A stretch of DNA of 64,000 nt, taken from Oceanobacillus sojae (GTDB lineage Bacteria; Bacillota; Bacilli; Bacillales; Amphibacillaceae). Within the stretch, counting starts at the first letter, position 1, and each line of letters starts with the position of its first letter. Below the pieces are notes generated by a model that had not been told where the DNA came from, made no database searches, and worked only from the letters and a program-made list of their open reading frames with translations. The position numbers and the translations under genes are program-made. The stretch covers positions 288,844 to 352,843 of the forward strand of contig NZ_BJYM01000003.1 of assembly GCF_007991515.1 (NCBI RefSeq), written 5' to 3'. Positions 53,936-62,725 of this stretch are shown here, piece by piece.

Positions 53936-54478
53936 ATGGAAGCATTAGGATTAATTGAAACGAGAGGATTATTGAGCTCTATTGTAGCAGCAGACGCAGC
54001 GGTAAAGGCGGCAAATGTGAAGCTCCTGGATGCAGAAATTATCAAGGGCGGGCTTGTTACAGTCCAGCTGCTTGGAGATGTTGCGGCTGTTCAGGCGGCA
54101 GTGGAAGCTGGTGAAAATGCAATTACATCACTTCAAACATTGATTTCCGTCCATGTTATTCCGAGAATGCATCATGAAACCAGCGCTTTGCTAAAAAAGC
54201 TTCCATTACAGGAAGCGGCTCCTGCCAAGCTGGAAGTTGAGATACAGCCCAGCCCTAAAACTGAAAACAAACCAGGTATAGATACAAAACCTGATTATTC
54301 CGCCCCAGGATGGAAACTGGAAAATCTGGAAAAAATGACGGTGCTTCAATTAAGACAGCTGGCCAGAGCAAATGATATCACCCTGCTGGATCAAGCAAAA
54401 AATATAAAATATGCAAGAAAGAGTGAATTAGTCCAGGCAATACTTGCAAAAGACAGTAATGAAAAGAAAGAAAAATAG
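53936..54478 (+). CDS. BMC shell protein with C-terminal Rho_N/SAP-like domain (EutK-like)
   Basis: This 180-aa protein has a BMC domain at residues 1-88 (ALGLIETRGLLSSIVAADAAVKAAN; SVHVIPRMH), a Pro/Lys-rich linker, then residues 133-173 with the pattern of a Rho N-terminal or SAP-like helical domain (MTVLQLRQLARANDI, ARKSELVQAIL). Salmonella EutK also joins a BMC domain to a nucleic-acid-binding-like domain, but of winged-helix type. The pore loop differs from EutM (IIKGG rather than QIGAG). It may bind RNA, DNA or a lumen protein. Confidence 0.78.
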   Translation: MEALGLIETRGLLSSIVAADAAVKAANVKLLDAEIIKGGLVTVQLLGDVAAVQAAVEAGENAITSLQTLISVHVIPRMHHETSALLKKLPLQEAAPAKLEVEIQPSPKTENKPGIDTKPDYSAPGWKLENLEKMTVLQLRQLARANDITLLDQAKNIKYARKSELVQAILAKDSNEKKEK

Positions 54479-54505
54479 GTTAATTACTTAAAGGAGGAAT
54501 TTATA

Positions 54506-54796
54506 ATGCAAAATGCAAATGCGTTAGGAATGGTAGAAACAAAAGGATTAGTCGGGGCTATTGAAGCAGCTGATGCAATGGTAAAGGCAGCAAATGTTAC
54601 GTTAGTTGGCAAAGAACAGATTGGTGCAGGGCTGGTAACTGTACTTGTCAGAGGAGATGTGGGAGCAGTAAAAGCAGCAACAGATGCTGGAGCAGCAGCT
54701 GCTGACCGTGTAGGGGAGTTATTATCCGTCCATGTTATTCCACGTCCGCATACTGAGGTTAGTGCAATCCTTCCGAAACAATTTGATGAAGCTTAA
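54506..54796 (+). CDS. eutM: Microcompartment shell protein EutM (BMC-H hexamer)
   Basis: This 96-aa canonical BMC-H protein has [47 protein letters not shown] and [12 protein letters not shown]. It forms the main hexagonal shell sheet. AAAGGAGG precedes the ATG. A very similar paralogue lies at 60149. Confidence 0.94.
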   Translation: MQNANALGMVETKGLVGAIEAADAMVKAANVTLVGKEQIGAGLVTVLVRGDVGAVKAATDAGAAAADRVGELLSVHVIPRPHTEVSAILPKQFDEA

Positions 54797-54836
54797 AATC
54801 TGGAAGTAGCGGAGCTTTAGAATTGAGGTGATTGAT

Positions 54837-55709
54837 TTGGACGAGCTACTTGTAAAAACGATCGAAGAAGCAGTAAAGAAGGAAATGCTGAACCAGTCTT
54901 TAGTTGAAATAGAAGCCTCTGGCAGGCATGTACATTTAAGCAGAGAAGCTGTCGATTATTTATTTGGTGCAGACTATCAATTAACAAAGGCTAAAGAATT
55001 ATCACAGCCGGGTCAGTACGCATGTAAGGAAAGAATTACAATCAAAGGACCTAAGGGAAATCTTGAAAATGTAGTGATTTTAGGACCTGAAAGAAGCTCC
55101 TCCCAGGTTGAAGTGTCTAAAACAGATGCAGTTGTTTTAGGAGGGAATATCCCGGTGAGAGAAAGCGGGGATATTGACGGAACACCAGGGGTAACACTTG
55201 TCTATGGAGATAAGGAATTGCAGCTGGATAAAGGGCTTATCGTCGCTAAACGGCATATTCATGTAGCTTTGCATGATGCTGCGAAACTCCAGGTAGAGCA
55301 TAAAGAAATCGTACAGGTAAAGGTGTTTGGGGAACGGTCACTTATATTTGATGATGTTGTTATACGTGTTCATCCCAACTATCAGACTTATATGCATATT
55401 GATTTTGATGAAGCAAATTCCTGTGGGTTCCAGCAGGGAGCACTCGGCAAGATTATTAAAAAGAATGCGGAGGAAGCATCTTCAAATATAGAAAAGGCTG
55501 ATAAACCTCTAGAAAGCTGTCATGCACCTGGAAATGACACGGGATTTATAGAGAAGCGGGTCATTACAGAAAGAGATTTACAAAAGCTGCTGATGCAGAA
55601 AAAGAAGAAGGTTCTGATTCCGCAAAATAGTATTACTACGCCGCTGGCTATGGATTACGCAAAAAAGCATAAATTAGAAATTCAACGATGTGAGGAGAAT
55701 GAGGAATGA
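54837..55709 (+). CDS. PduL-type phosphotransacylase with C-terminal extension (EutD function)
   Basis: This 290-aa protein converts acetyl-CoA to acetyl-phosphate. Zinc-site motifs are ASGRHVHLS and KRHIHVALHDA, with VRVHPNYQTYMHIDFDEANSCG later; this is PduL, not the Pta-like EutD fold. An N-terminal helix (MDELLVKTIEEAVKKEM) resembles a targeting peptide. About 70 extra residues at the end contain ITERDLQKLL...ITTPLAMDYAKKH, which recalls the N-termini of EutQ and EutT. TTG 54837 follows GAGGTGA. Confidence 0.83.
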   Translation: MDELLVKTIEEAVKKEMLNQSLVEIEASGRHVHLSREAVDYLFGADYQLTKAKELSQPGQYACKERITIKGPKGNLENVVILGPERSSSQVEVSKTDAVVLGGNIPVRESGDIDGTPGVTLVYGDKELQLDKGLIVAKRHIHVALHDAAKLQVEHKEIVQVKVFGERSLIFDDVVIRVHPNYQTYMHIDFDEANSCGFQQGALGKIIKKNAEEASSNIEKADKPLESCHAPGNDTGFIEKRVITERDLQKLLMQKKKKVLIPQNSITTPLAMDYAKKHKLEIQRCEENEE

Positions 55710-55975
55710 TCATCGGCGATGTGATGGGCTCTGTATGGGCAACACGAAAAGATGAAAAACTGAACGGTCTGAAGCTGTTAATTGTCAAACCGACGTATAA
55801 TGATGATTTATCCTCTACCTTTGTTGCTGCGGATTTAGCGGGTGCCGGTGTTGGAGATATCGTATTAGTAACGAGAGGAAGCAGTGCAAGGTCTGCTTTT
55901 GGAAAAGAAAGACTGCCCATTGATTCCGTAATTGTCGGCGTGGTTGACTCGATTGATATGGTTCAAAAAGAATAG
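55706..55975 (+). CDS. eutN: Microcompartment vertex protein EutN
   Basis: This 89-aa BMC-P pentamer protein has the features MIIGDVMGSVWATRKDEKLNGLKLLIV, AADLAGAGVGDIVLVTRGSSAR and SVIVGVVDSIDM. It closes the shell vertices. Its ATG overlaps the previous stop by four bases. Confidence 0.92.
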   Translation: MIIGDVMGSVWATRKDEKLNGLKLLIVKPTYNDDLSSTFVAADLAGAGVGDIVLVTRGSSARSAFGKERLPIDSVIVGVVDSIDMVQKE

Positions 55976-56004
55976 AAAATCACATGAGTTGAGGAGGAAG
56001 AGGT

Positions 56005-57123
56005 ATGGGCATAAATGAGATTGTAATTTATATTATGGTCATTTTCATGGTAGTCGGTGCCATAGATAAGATATTTAAAAATAAACTCGGACTCGGAGAT
56101 AAATTTGATGAGGGTATTATGGCAATGGGTGCCTTGGCACTTGCGATGGTCGGTATTATTGTCATGGCTCCTGTCCTGGCAAATGTGCTGAGCCCTGTTA
56201 TTGTTCCAATTTATACGGCACTTGGTGCAGATCCTGCTATGTTTGCCGGAAGTTTATTAGCTATTGATATGGGAGGCCTGCAGTTGGCTCAAGAGCTGGG
56301 ACAGAGTCAGGATGCAGCTATGTTCTCTGGTATTATTCTTGGAGCAATGATGGGGGCGACAATTGTATTCTCTATCCCTGTATCCTTAGGAATTATTAAA
56401 AAGGAAGATCAGCGCTATCTTGCTACCGGTATGCTGGCAGGCTTTATTGCAATTCCTTTTGGAGCAATTGTTGGTGGATTAGTAGCAGGGTATTCCTTTT
56501 CCATGGTTATTATGAATTTAATTCCTATCTTTATCCTGGCAGCCCTCGTTATTTTGGGACTTTGGAAAATACCAAATCAGATGATTAAAGGCTTTACGAT
56601 TTTTGGCTATGGCGTGGTAGTAGTTGCAACAGCAGGCTTGGCAATCGGTATTATTGATGTTCTGACAGGTATTACCGTTATACCTGGAATTGCTCCTTTA
56701 GGAGAAGGGATAGAGGTAGTCGGAAGTATTGCGATTGTGCTTGCCGGAGCCTTTGTTATGGTAGAAGTGATCACCCGTGTATTTAAGAAACCACTGATGA
56801 ACATGGGGAAAATGCTTGGTATGAATGATGTTGCTGCAGCTGGTATGGTTGCAACACTGGCTAATAATATTGCCATGTTTAATTTGATGAAGGATATGGA
56901 TAATCGTGGAAAAGTAATTAACGTAGCATTCTCTGTACCAGCAGCCTTCGTACTCGGAGACCATCTGGGATTTGCTGCAGGAGTAGCACGTGAAATGATT
57001 TTTCCAATGATTATTGGAAAGTTCGCCGGAGGAATTATCGCAATTGTAATCGCAATTGTGATTGCAAATGCTATTTTAGGAAAAAGTGAAGAGAAAGAAA
57101 CCAAGCTTACAAAAGCTACCTGA
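56005..57123 (+). CDS. eutH: Ethanolamine transporter EutH
   Basis: This 372-aa membrane protein has about ten or eleven hydrophobic helices. Typical EutH stretches: [32 protein letters not shown]-like [12 protein letters not shown] and [13 protein letters not shown]. It moves ethanolamine into the cell when it is scarce or protonated. AGGAGGAAGAGG precedes the ATG. Confidence 0.92.
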   Translation: MGINEIVIYIMVIFMVVGAIDKIFKNKLGLGDKFDEGIMAMGALALAMVGIIVMAPVLANVLSPVIVPIYTALGADPAMFAGSLLAIDMGGLQLAQELGQSQDAAMFSGIILGAMMGATIVFSIPVSLGIIKKEDQRYLATGMLAGFIAIPFGAIVGGLVAGYSFSMVIMNLIPIFILAALVILGLWKIPNQMIKGFTIFGYGVVVVATAGLAIGIIDVLTGITVIPGIAPLGEGIEVVGSIAIVLAGAFVMVEVITRVFKKPLMNMGKMLGMNDVAAAGMVATLANNIAMFNLMKDMDNRGKVINVAFSVPAAFVLGDHLGFAAGVAREMIFPMIIGKFAGGIIAIVIAIVIANAILGKSEEKETKLTKAT

Positions 57124-57188
57124 GAAATATGAAAAGCAGCTTTCCTATTCCGGGAAATGTAAAAATGGGAAGGAAAGAAGGAGTGCAT

Positions 57189-57527
57189 ATGGAAGAGAAA
57201 AAAAGGTTTATTCAAGAATTTGTACCTGGAAAACAAGTAACTCTGAGCCATTTAATAGCTAATCCTGTTGAGGATATGTTCGATAAATTAGGCGTGCAGC
57301 AGGCTGGAGCATTAGGGATACTAACGCTGACACCAAGCGAGACAGTTATTATAGCCGGCGATCGTGCCACGAAAGCTGCAAACGTGGATATCGGCTTTCT
57401 TGACCGGTTCACAGGGAGTTTGGTGATTGTAGGCAGTGTTTCCGAGGTGGAGACAGCACTGCATGATGTAAATCAATTTTTGGCAGATATTTTAAGCTAC
57501 ACACCTGCAGAAATTACTAAATCTTAA
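57189..57527 (+). CDS. eutS: Microcompartment shell protein EutS
   Basis: This 112-aa circularly permuted BMC-H protein of the EutS/PduU type has [19 protein letters not shown] and [24 protein letters not shown], then [18 protein letters not shown] 57189 follows AAGGAG; the longer frame to 57129 lacks a ribosome site. Confidence 0.91.
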   Translation: MEEKKRFIQEFVPGKQVTLSHLIANPVEDMFDKLGVQQAGALGILTLTPSETVIIAGDRATKAANVDIGFLDRFTGSLVIVGSVSEVETALHDVNQFLADILSYTPAEITKS

Positions 57528-57542
57528 AAAGGGAGGGGGTAA

Positions 57543-58091
57543 ATGCCATTGAAAAATCGAGCCATGATTCTTGGCGGAATAGATGCTGGAAAGACGACGT
57601 TAAAGGAAGTGCTTTTTGGTAGAGAGAGACATCCGAAAAAAATAAAAACACAGTCTTTGATTTATGAGGATTGGATTGTAGATACTCCCGGGGAATATAC
57701 AGAAAACCCCTTGCATTACCGGAGTATTATGGCAACCTCCCTTGAGATTACACATGTGTTATTTGTGCAGGATGCAACCAATGAAAAAACAATTTTTGCA
57801 CCCGGGTTCAGTCTAGGAATTAATAAACTGCCGATCGGTGTTGTTACAAAAGCAGATGCAAGTGAAGCAAATATAGAACAAGCAATCAGCTTATTAAAAA
57901 AGGCAATTGTCAAAGGGCCGATTGTTATCACATCTGCCTATACAGGGGAAGGTATAGATATCATTCCTGCTCTTGTCAGATGTCAGTCATTGGACGAAAT
58001 GAAAGCATATGCTGCCAGCCATCAATCTGAGAATCTTATCTTCCATGAAAATGCTAAAGTCCGGAGACAGCAGAGCAGGAAGGAGGAATGA
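57543..58091 (+). CDS. eutP: EutP, P-loop NTPase / acetate kinase of ethanolamine use
   Basis: This 182-aa Ras-like NTPase has Walker A GGIDAGKTT near residue 11, DTPGEY near 43, TKAD near 102 and ITSAYTGEG near 125. EutP has been reported to act as acetate kinase, which here would turn acetyl-phosphate from the PduL-type enzyme into acetate and ATP. It may also influence EutV/EutW signalling in other species. GGGAGGGGG precedes ATG 57543. Confidence 0.86.
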   Translation: MPLKNRAMILGGIDAGKTTLKEVLFGRERHPKKIKTQSLIYEDWIVDTPGEYTENPLHYRSIMATSLEITHVLFVQDATNEKTIFAPGFSLGINKLPIGVVTKADASEANIEQAISLLKKAIVKGPIVITSAYTGEGIDIIPALVRCQSLDEMKAYAASHQSENLIFHENAKVRRQQSRKEE

Positions 58092-58092
58092 G

Positions 58093-58299
58093 ATGGATAG
58101 AGAGCTTGTAGAAAGAGTAACGAAAGTGGTAATCACCGTTTTAGAAGAAATGAAGGAAGTGGATGTCAGCAAGAATACAACTATTAAAATATGGCCTCAT
58201 GAAAGTCCGCTTCCAGATCCTGTTGAACAGCAGGCTGAGGTGGTGGATCAAAAGATAGGTGAGGTAATTACTCTCAAACCATATACAAAAGGAAATTAG
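58093..58299 (+). CDS. Small eut-locus protein with a targeting-peptide-like helix
   Basis: This 68-aa protein has residues 1-22 forming an amphipathic helix (ELVERVTKVVITVLEEM) like the targeting peptides of EutC, PduL and EutE. The rest is Pro-rich and variable. It starts one base after the eutP stop region with AGGAGGAATGAG upstream and precedes eutE by 20 bases. I know no function. It could be an adaptor or a stand-alone cargo tag. Confidence 0.6.
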   Translation: MDRELVERVTKVVITVLEEMKEVDVSKNTTIKIWPHESPLPDPVEQQAEVVDQKIGEVITLKPYTKGN

Positions 58300-58319
58300 G
58301 CAGGGAAGGAGTGTTACTG

Positions 58320-59840
58320 TTGACACTAGATAAGGATTTATCCTCTATTCAAGAAATGCGGGATGCAGTAAAGAAGGCCAAAAAAGCACAGCAGGAATTT
58401 ATGCAATTCTCGCAGTGGAAAATTGATTCCATTGTAAAAGCAATCGCTGCAGCAGCCTTCAACCAATCAAAAGAATTAGCACGAATGGCTGTAGAAGAAA
58501 CAGGAATGGGTGTTGTAGAGCATAAACTTATAAAAAACCAAGTAGGTTCAAGAGATGTCTATGAATCTATTAAAGATGAGAAAACCATCGGGGTTATTCA
58601 TGAAGATACAGAAAATAAAGTAACAGAAATTGCTTATCCATATGGTGTGATAGCTGCCATTATCCCGACAACCAATCCTACTTCTACAGCAATGTTTAAA
58701 ACAATAGCAGCTCTGAAGTCAGGAAACGCAATTGTAGTCAGCCCACATCCGCGAGCTAAAAAATGCACCGTAGAAACATTGAAAATCTGCATGGAGGCTG
58801 CGCTGGAAGAAGGGGCACCAGAAGGATTAATTGGCTGGATTTCGGAGCCCAGTATGGAAGCAACCAATCAATTAATGACTCACCCAGACGTGAATTTAAT
58901 TCTTTCCACCGGCGGGGGCGGCCTTGTTAAAGCGGCCTATAGTTCAGGAAAACCTGCGTATGGAGTAGGGCCTGGAAACGTACCGGTGTATATTGAAAAA
59001 TCAGCAGATGTTGAGAAAAGTGTAAAAATGATTGTTGATAGTAAAACCTTTGATAACGGTACAATTTGCGCTACAGAGCAAGCGATTGTTGTAGATAAGG
59101 CTATTCAAGAACAAGTGAAAAGAGAGCTCGAAAAAAACGGTTCTTACTTTTGTAACCCAGAAGTGAAAAAGAAAATGGAAGAAATTATATCGATTGGACC
59201 TGGTAAGGTCAATCCGGATATTGTCGGGAAGTCAGCTCTGAAAATTGCAGAATTAGCAGGTATAAACGTTCCAAGTAATACCAGACTTTTAATAGCAGAA
59301 GAAGATCAGGTAGGCAAGCATATTCCTTTTTCTTTGGAAAAGCTTGCTCCTGTATTTGCATTATATACAGCAGAAAATTCTAATGAAGCAAAAGAAAGAT
59401 GCTTAGAACTGCTGAATTTAGGGGGGAGAGGTCATTCCTTCTCTATTCATACCAAGGATGATCATCTGGTCCGTGAGTTTGGAAAGGCGATGCCAGTCTC
59501 CAGGGTGCTGGTAAACACACTGTCGTCCATAGGAGCAGTAGGAGCAACAACCGCACTAGCCCCGTCTCTAACTTTGGGATGTGGTGCATATGGCGGAAAT
59601 ATTAGCTCGGATAATATTACTGCACGTCATCTTTATAATGTAAAAAGAATTGCTTATGGTCTGAGGGAAGCAGATATTCCACAGCCTGGGGAAAGTAAAT
59701 CAGAAGCAGTATCAAGTAAACAAGTAGAGCACTTAATGAAGGAAGCAGTTGAAAAATCAGGTGCAGCAAGTGAAGAAATTGATAAAGTGAAAATAGAGGA
59801 GCTTGTGAGGCAGGTTTTAAAGGAATATCAAAATCAATAA
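58320..59840 (+). CDS. eutE: CoA-acylating acetaldehyde dehydrogenase
   Basis: This 506-aa enzyme oxidises acetaldehyde with NAD and CoA to acetyl-CoA. Catalytic Cys250 lies in NGTICATEQ. Family stretches: PYGVIAAIIPTTNPTST, STGGGGLVKAAYSSGKPAYGVGPGN. An extra C-terminal helix (KVKIEELVRQVLKEYQ) after a linker is a likely targeting peptide, whereas EutE of enterics carries it at the N-terminus. Start TTG 58320 is eight bases after AAGGAG. Confidence 0.91.
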   Translation: MTLDKDLSSIQEMRDAVKKAKKAQQEFMQFSQWKIDSIVKAIAAAAFNQSKELARMAVEETGMGVVEHKLIKNQVGSRDVYESIKDEKTIGVIHEDTENKVTEIAYPYGVIAAIIPTTNPTSTAMFKTIAALKSGNAIVVSPHPRAKKCTVETLKICMEAALEEGAPEGLIGWISEPSMEATNQLMTHPDVNLILSTGGGGLVKAAYSSGKPAYGVGPGNVPVYIEKSADVEKSVKMIVDSKTFDNGTICATEQAIVVDKAIQEQVKRELEKNGSYFCNPEVKKKMEEIISIGPGKVNPDIVGKSALKIAELAGINVPSNTRLLIAEEDQVGKHIPFSLEKLAPVFALYTAENSNEAKERCLELLNLGGRGHSFSIHTKDDHLVREFGKAMPVSRVLVNTLSSIGAVGATTALAPSLTLGCGAYGGNISSDNITARHLYNVKRIAYGLREADIPQPGESKSEAVSSKQVEHLMKEAVEKSGAASEEIDKVKIEELVRQVLKEYQNQ

Positions 59841-60140
59841 TATTTTAAGGAGGTTCAAAAAGTCCAATAAAAATGACACGGCGATGAGAGGATCTTCTAC
59901 TAAGAACGCCCACGTCGTGTGGGCAACGTAGAAGCCACCGCATCCTGCGGAAGTACGTTGACGAGCTTTTTACGATACTCACGTATTATAAAGTATAGAG
60001 GAACTTCTGTTAAAGTCGTCCACGTCCTGTGGACAACACAGAAGTCATCACATCCTGTGAAAGTCCGTTCGTAAAAAGCTAGTCGCCTTGAACTTCTTGG
60101 TCCTATTTATCGGCCTTTTTGAACACATATTTTAAGGAGG
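59840..60140 (+). mobile_element. MITE-like palindromic insertion between eutE and eutM2, flanked by a 14-bp direct repeat
   Basis: The repeat ATATTTTAAGGAGG occurs at 59840-59853 and 60127-60140. Between them lies about 273 bases that begin TTCAAAAAG and end CTTTTTGAAC, an inverted terminal match. Inside are two tandem copies (from 59894 and 60004) of a three-hairpin unit. No open frame is present. The direct repeat contains the ribosome site, so the downstream shell gene keeps AAGGAGG. This is the pattern of a non-autonomous element with target duplication; family not identified. Confidence 0.68.
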
Positions 60141-60148
60141 AATTTAAA

Positions 60149-60427
60149 ATGGGTAAAGTAAATGGAGCTTTAGGAATGGTGGAAACAAAAGGATTAGTAG
60201 GGGCAATTGAAGCGGCGGACGCAATGGTAAAGGCAGCAAATGTACATTTAATCGGGAAAGAACAAATTGGCGCGGGCTTAGTAACTGTACTTGTCAGCGG
60301 AGATGTAGGAGCTGTAAAAGCAGCTACAGATGCAGGGAGCGAAGCAGCAAGCAGAGTTGGAGAATTATTATCTGTTCATGTAATCCCTCGTCCGCATAAC
60401 GAGTTATCTGATATTCTTCCAGATTAA
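60149..60427 (+). CDS. eutM: Microcompartment shell protein EutM, second copy
   Basis: This 92-aa BMC-H protein is almost the same as the one at 54506 through the core ([40 protein letters not shown]), with differences at the two ends and an R-to-S change. It is the last eut gene and stands behind the palindromic insertion; AAGGAGG at 60134-60140 is its ribosome site, part of the duplicated flank. Confidence 0.92.
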   Translation: MGKVNGALGMVETKGLVGAIEAADAMVKAANVHLIGKEQIGAGLVTVLVSGDVGAVKAATDAGSEAASRVGELLSVHVIPRPHNELSDILPD

Positions 60428-60429
60428 TA

Positions 60430-60473
60430 GAGAAAATAGGTGCTCTTATTTTGGAGCACCTCCCTCTTTTTAT
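60430..60473 (+). terminator. Terminator closing the eut locus
   Basis: AGGTGCTC and GAGCACCT form an 8-bp stem with an eight-base loop, followed by CCCTCTTTTTATT. Confidence 0.75.
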
Positions 60474-60512
60474 TAGAAATAATGGATACAAGCAACAAAG
60501 GAGTGATTTACA

Positions 60513-61460
60513 TTGACATTTAAACGACGTAAATTTGCAGTGATCGGAGCTGGGTTTACTGGAGCAACAACCGCTTTTTTACTTGCTCAAAAGGAGCTGG
60601 GGGATGTTGTTTTAGTAGATATTCCTGATCAGGAGAATCCGACAAAAGGAAAAGCTCTGGATATGCTGGAATCCGGACCTGTAGAAAAGTTTAATGGGAA
60701 AGTAACCGGTACATCAGATTATGAAGAAATTAAAGATGCAGACATGGTGATTATTACTGCAGGAATTGCAAGAAAACCAGGGATGAGCCGGGATGATCTT
60801 GTTGCAATCAATGCAGATATTATGATGGATATCTCAAAGAAAATTGGTCGTTATGCACCAGAAAGCTACATTCTTGTTTTAAGCAATCCAGTTGATGCCA
60901 TGACCTACACTTGCTTTAAAACAACCGGTTTTCCAAAGAATCGGGTAATCGGTCAATCTGGAGTTTTAGATACCGCACGTTTTAATACATTCGTTGCAGA
61001 AGCGCTGGAACTTTCTGTGGAGGATGTGACCGGATTTGTACTTGGCGGCCATGGAGATAGCATGGTCCCTTTAATCCGCTACTCTAATGTAGGAGGTATA
61101 CCAATCAGTAATCTGCTTCCGAATGACAAGCTGGAGGCAATTGTAGAGCGGACGAGAAAAGGGGGAGGAGAAATTGTAAATCTTCTTGGTAATGGCAGCG
61201 CCTATTACGCCCCTGCTGCATCCCTTGTTGAAATGGCAGAAGCGATTGTTAAGGATAAAAAACGTATATTGCCGTCGATTGCTTACCTGGAAGGAGAGTA
61301 CGGCTACCATGATATTTATTTAGGGGTACCGACAGTTCTAGGAGGAAAGGGAATTGAAAGTGTTATTGAATTACCTTTAACAGAAGAAGAAAAGCAGCAG
61401 TTAAATCAATCAGCGGATGATGTGAAGAAGGTTATTTCTTCTCTGCCAATAGATAAATAA
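60513..61460 (+). CDS. mdh: Malate dehydrogenase, LDH-like type
   Basis: This 315-aa NAD enzyme has GAGFTGAT for NAD, Asp in VLVDIPD selecting NAD, the substrate loop [11 protein letters not shown] and catalytic GGHGDSMVP. It resembles Bacillus Mdh, but it is a single gene, not next to citZ/icd. Start TTG 60513 follows AAAGGAG. A link to the eut locus is unlikely, because a terminator separates them. Confidence 0.88.
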   Translation: MTFKRRKFAVIGAGFTGATTAFLLAQKELGDVVLVDIPDQENPTKGKALDMLESGPVEKFNGKVTGTSDYEEIKDADMVIITAGIARKPGMSRDDLVAINADIMMDISKKIGRYAPESYILVLSNPVDAMTYTCFKTTGFPKNRVIGQSGVLDTARFNTFVAEALELSVEDVTGFVLGGHGDSMVPLIRYSNVGGIPISNLLPNDKLEAIVERTRKGGGEIVNLLGNGSAYYAPAASLVEMAEAIVKDKKRILPSIAYLEGEYGYHDIYLGVPTVLGGKGIESVIELPLTEEEKQQLNQSADDVKKVISSLPIDK

Positions 61461-61494
61461 AATGAGGCCGGAAAAACTCTCCGGCCTCATTTTT
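61461..61494. terminator. Bidirectional terminator between mdh and the MFS gene
   Basis: AATGAGGCCGGA and TCCGGCCTCATT form a perfect 12-bp stem with a T-run after it. It overlaps the stop of the convergent transporter gene. Confidence 0.85.
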
Positions 61495-62725
61495 ATTTTG
61501 TTGCTGTTTCTTCTGTTGATTCAAATGAAATCTTTTGATTTTTACCTGCAATTGTCCCAAGGAAGGCAATACATAAGGCTACAGCCATTAAAATAATAAA
61601 TGGAACGGTCCAGCCTCCTGTCATTTCTGAGATTGTTCCAAGAAAAAGGGGACCGGTAGAAGCAACGATATACCCAATCGATTGAGCCATGCTGGATAAC
61701 TGTGCTGATTCTATAACCGTATTGGTACGGAGAACAAAAAACATCATCGCTAAACTGAATGCAGTTCCTGCCCCGACACCAGTTAAGATAAGAAAGACAA
61801 TAATCAAATGCGATGAAGTGAAAGCAACCCCCAGCAGACCGAAGAAAAATAATAATCCTGCGCTACAGCCGATCAGACGCTGGCTTTTCATTCTTCCGGC
61901 AAGAATTGGAGCGATAAATGTTGTCGGAATAAGCCCGAGTTGATAAATGGCAATTAACCATCCGGCTTCACTTTCATCAAATCCTTTTGTGATTAAAATA
62001 TCAGGAAGCCAAGTAAATAAACTGTAGGGTATAAGTGATTGCAGCCCCATAAAAAATGTAACAGCCCAGGCAATTTTTGATTTGAAGATAGCTCTGGATG
62101 GCTGGCTTTTTACATTCATAAACACTTTTTTTCCGCCTGAACGCGTAACTGGAAGTCGCAGTAATAAAACAATGACAGCTGCTAAAGAGATTATGCTCCA
62201 AATTTGCATAGCATTCCGCCAATCGAACGCATCTATGGAAGCAATCGGTACGGAAATACCGGAGGCAATCGCGCCGAATAAATTCATCGAGACAGAGTAA
62301 AGCCCTGTCATCAGCCCAATCCGATAAGGAAAGGTTGATTTAATTAATCCCGGCATCAGGATATTACCGACAGCAATAGCCATTCCAGTCAGGAGTGTAC
62401 CGAATAATAACAGCTCTATTCCTCCGCTCGCCCGGATAAATACACCAATAGACAGAAAAACCATAGCAACCAGCAGAGTAAATTCCATTCCAAATTTGCT
62501 GGATAGTCTCGGTACAAACGGAGAGAATAAGCCGAAAGCAAGCAATGGAAGTGTGTTGACTAATCCAATCATAGCGTTTGAGGCTTCTAATTCTCCCCGA
62601 AAAAAAGGAATAAGCGGCCCGACAGATGAAATTGGAGAACGGAGTGTTGCTGCAATAAGTAAAATAGCTAAAAGTAATAGAACGATATAATATCTATTTA
62701 AAAAATCTTTCTTTGAGAAGTACAT
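61493..62725 (-). CDS. Major facilitator transporter, CynX/NimT family
   Basis: This 410-aa protein has 12 predicted membrane helices. It resembles the cyanate/2-nitroimidazole (CynX/NimT) group: RSPISSVGPLIPFFR, GLVNTLPLLAFGLFSPFVPRLS in helix 2 and GGWTVPFIILM near the end. ATG 62725 follows AAAGGAA by eight bases. Substrate unknown. Confidence 0.8.
   Translation of the reverse strand: MYFSKKDFLNRYYIVLLLLAILLIAATLRSPISSVGPLIPFFRGELEASNAMIGLVNTLPLLAFGLFSPFVPRLSSKFGMEFTLLVAMVFLSIGVFIRASGGIELLLFGTLLTGMAIAVGNILMPGLIKSTFPYRIGLMTGLYSVSMNLFGAIASGISVPIASIDAFDWRNAMQIWSIISLAAVIVLLLRLPVTRSGGKKVFMNVKSQPSRAIFKSKIAWAVTFFMGLQSLIPYSLFTWLPDILITKGFDESEAGWLIAIYQLGLIPTTFIAPILAGRMKSQRLIGCSAGLLFFFGLLGVAFTSSHLIIVFLILTGVGAGTAFSLAMMFFVLRTNTVIESAQLSSMAQSIGYIVASTGPLFLGTISEMTGGWTVPFIILMAVALCIAFLGTIAGKNQKISFESTEETATK

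Noticed and set aside
56607..57251. 214-codon minus-strand frame opposite eutH
   Set aside because: Antisense shadow of a hydrophobic gene; repetitive Ile/Ala/Thr composition and no ribosome site.
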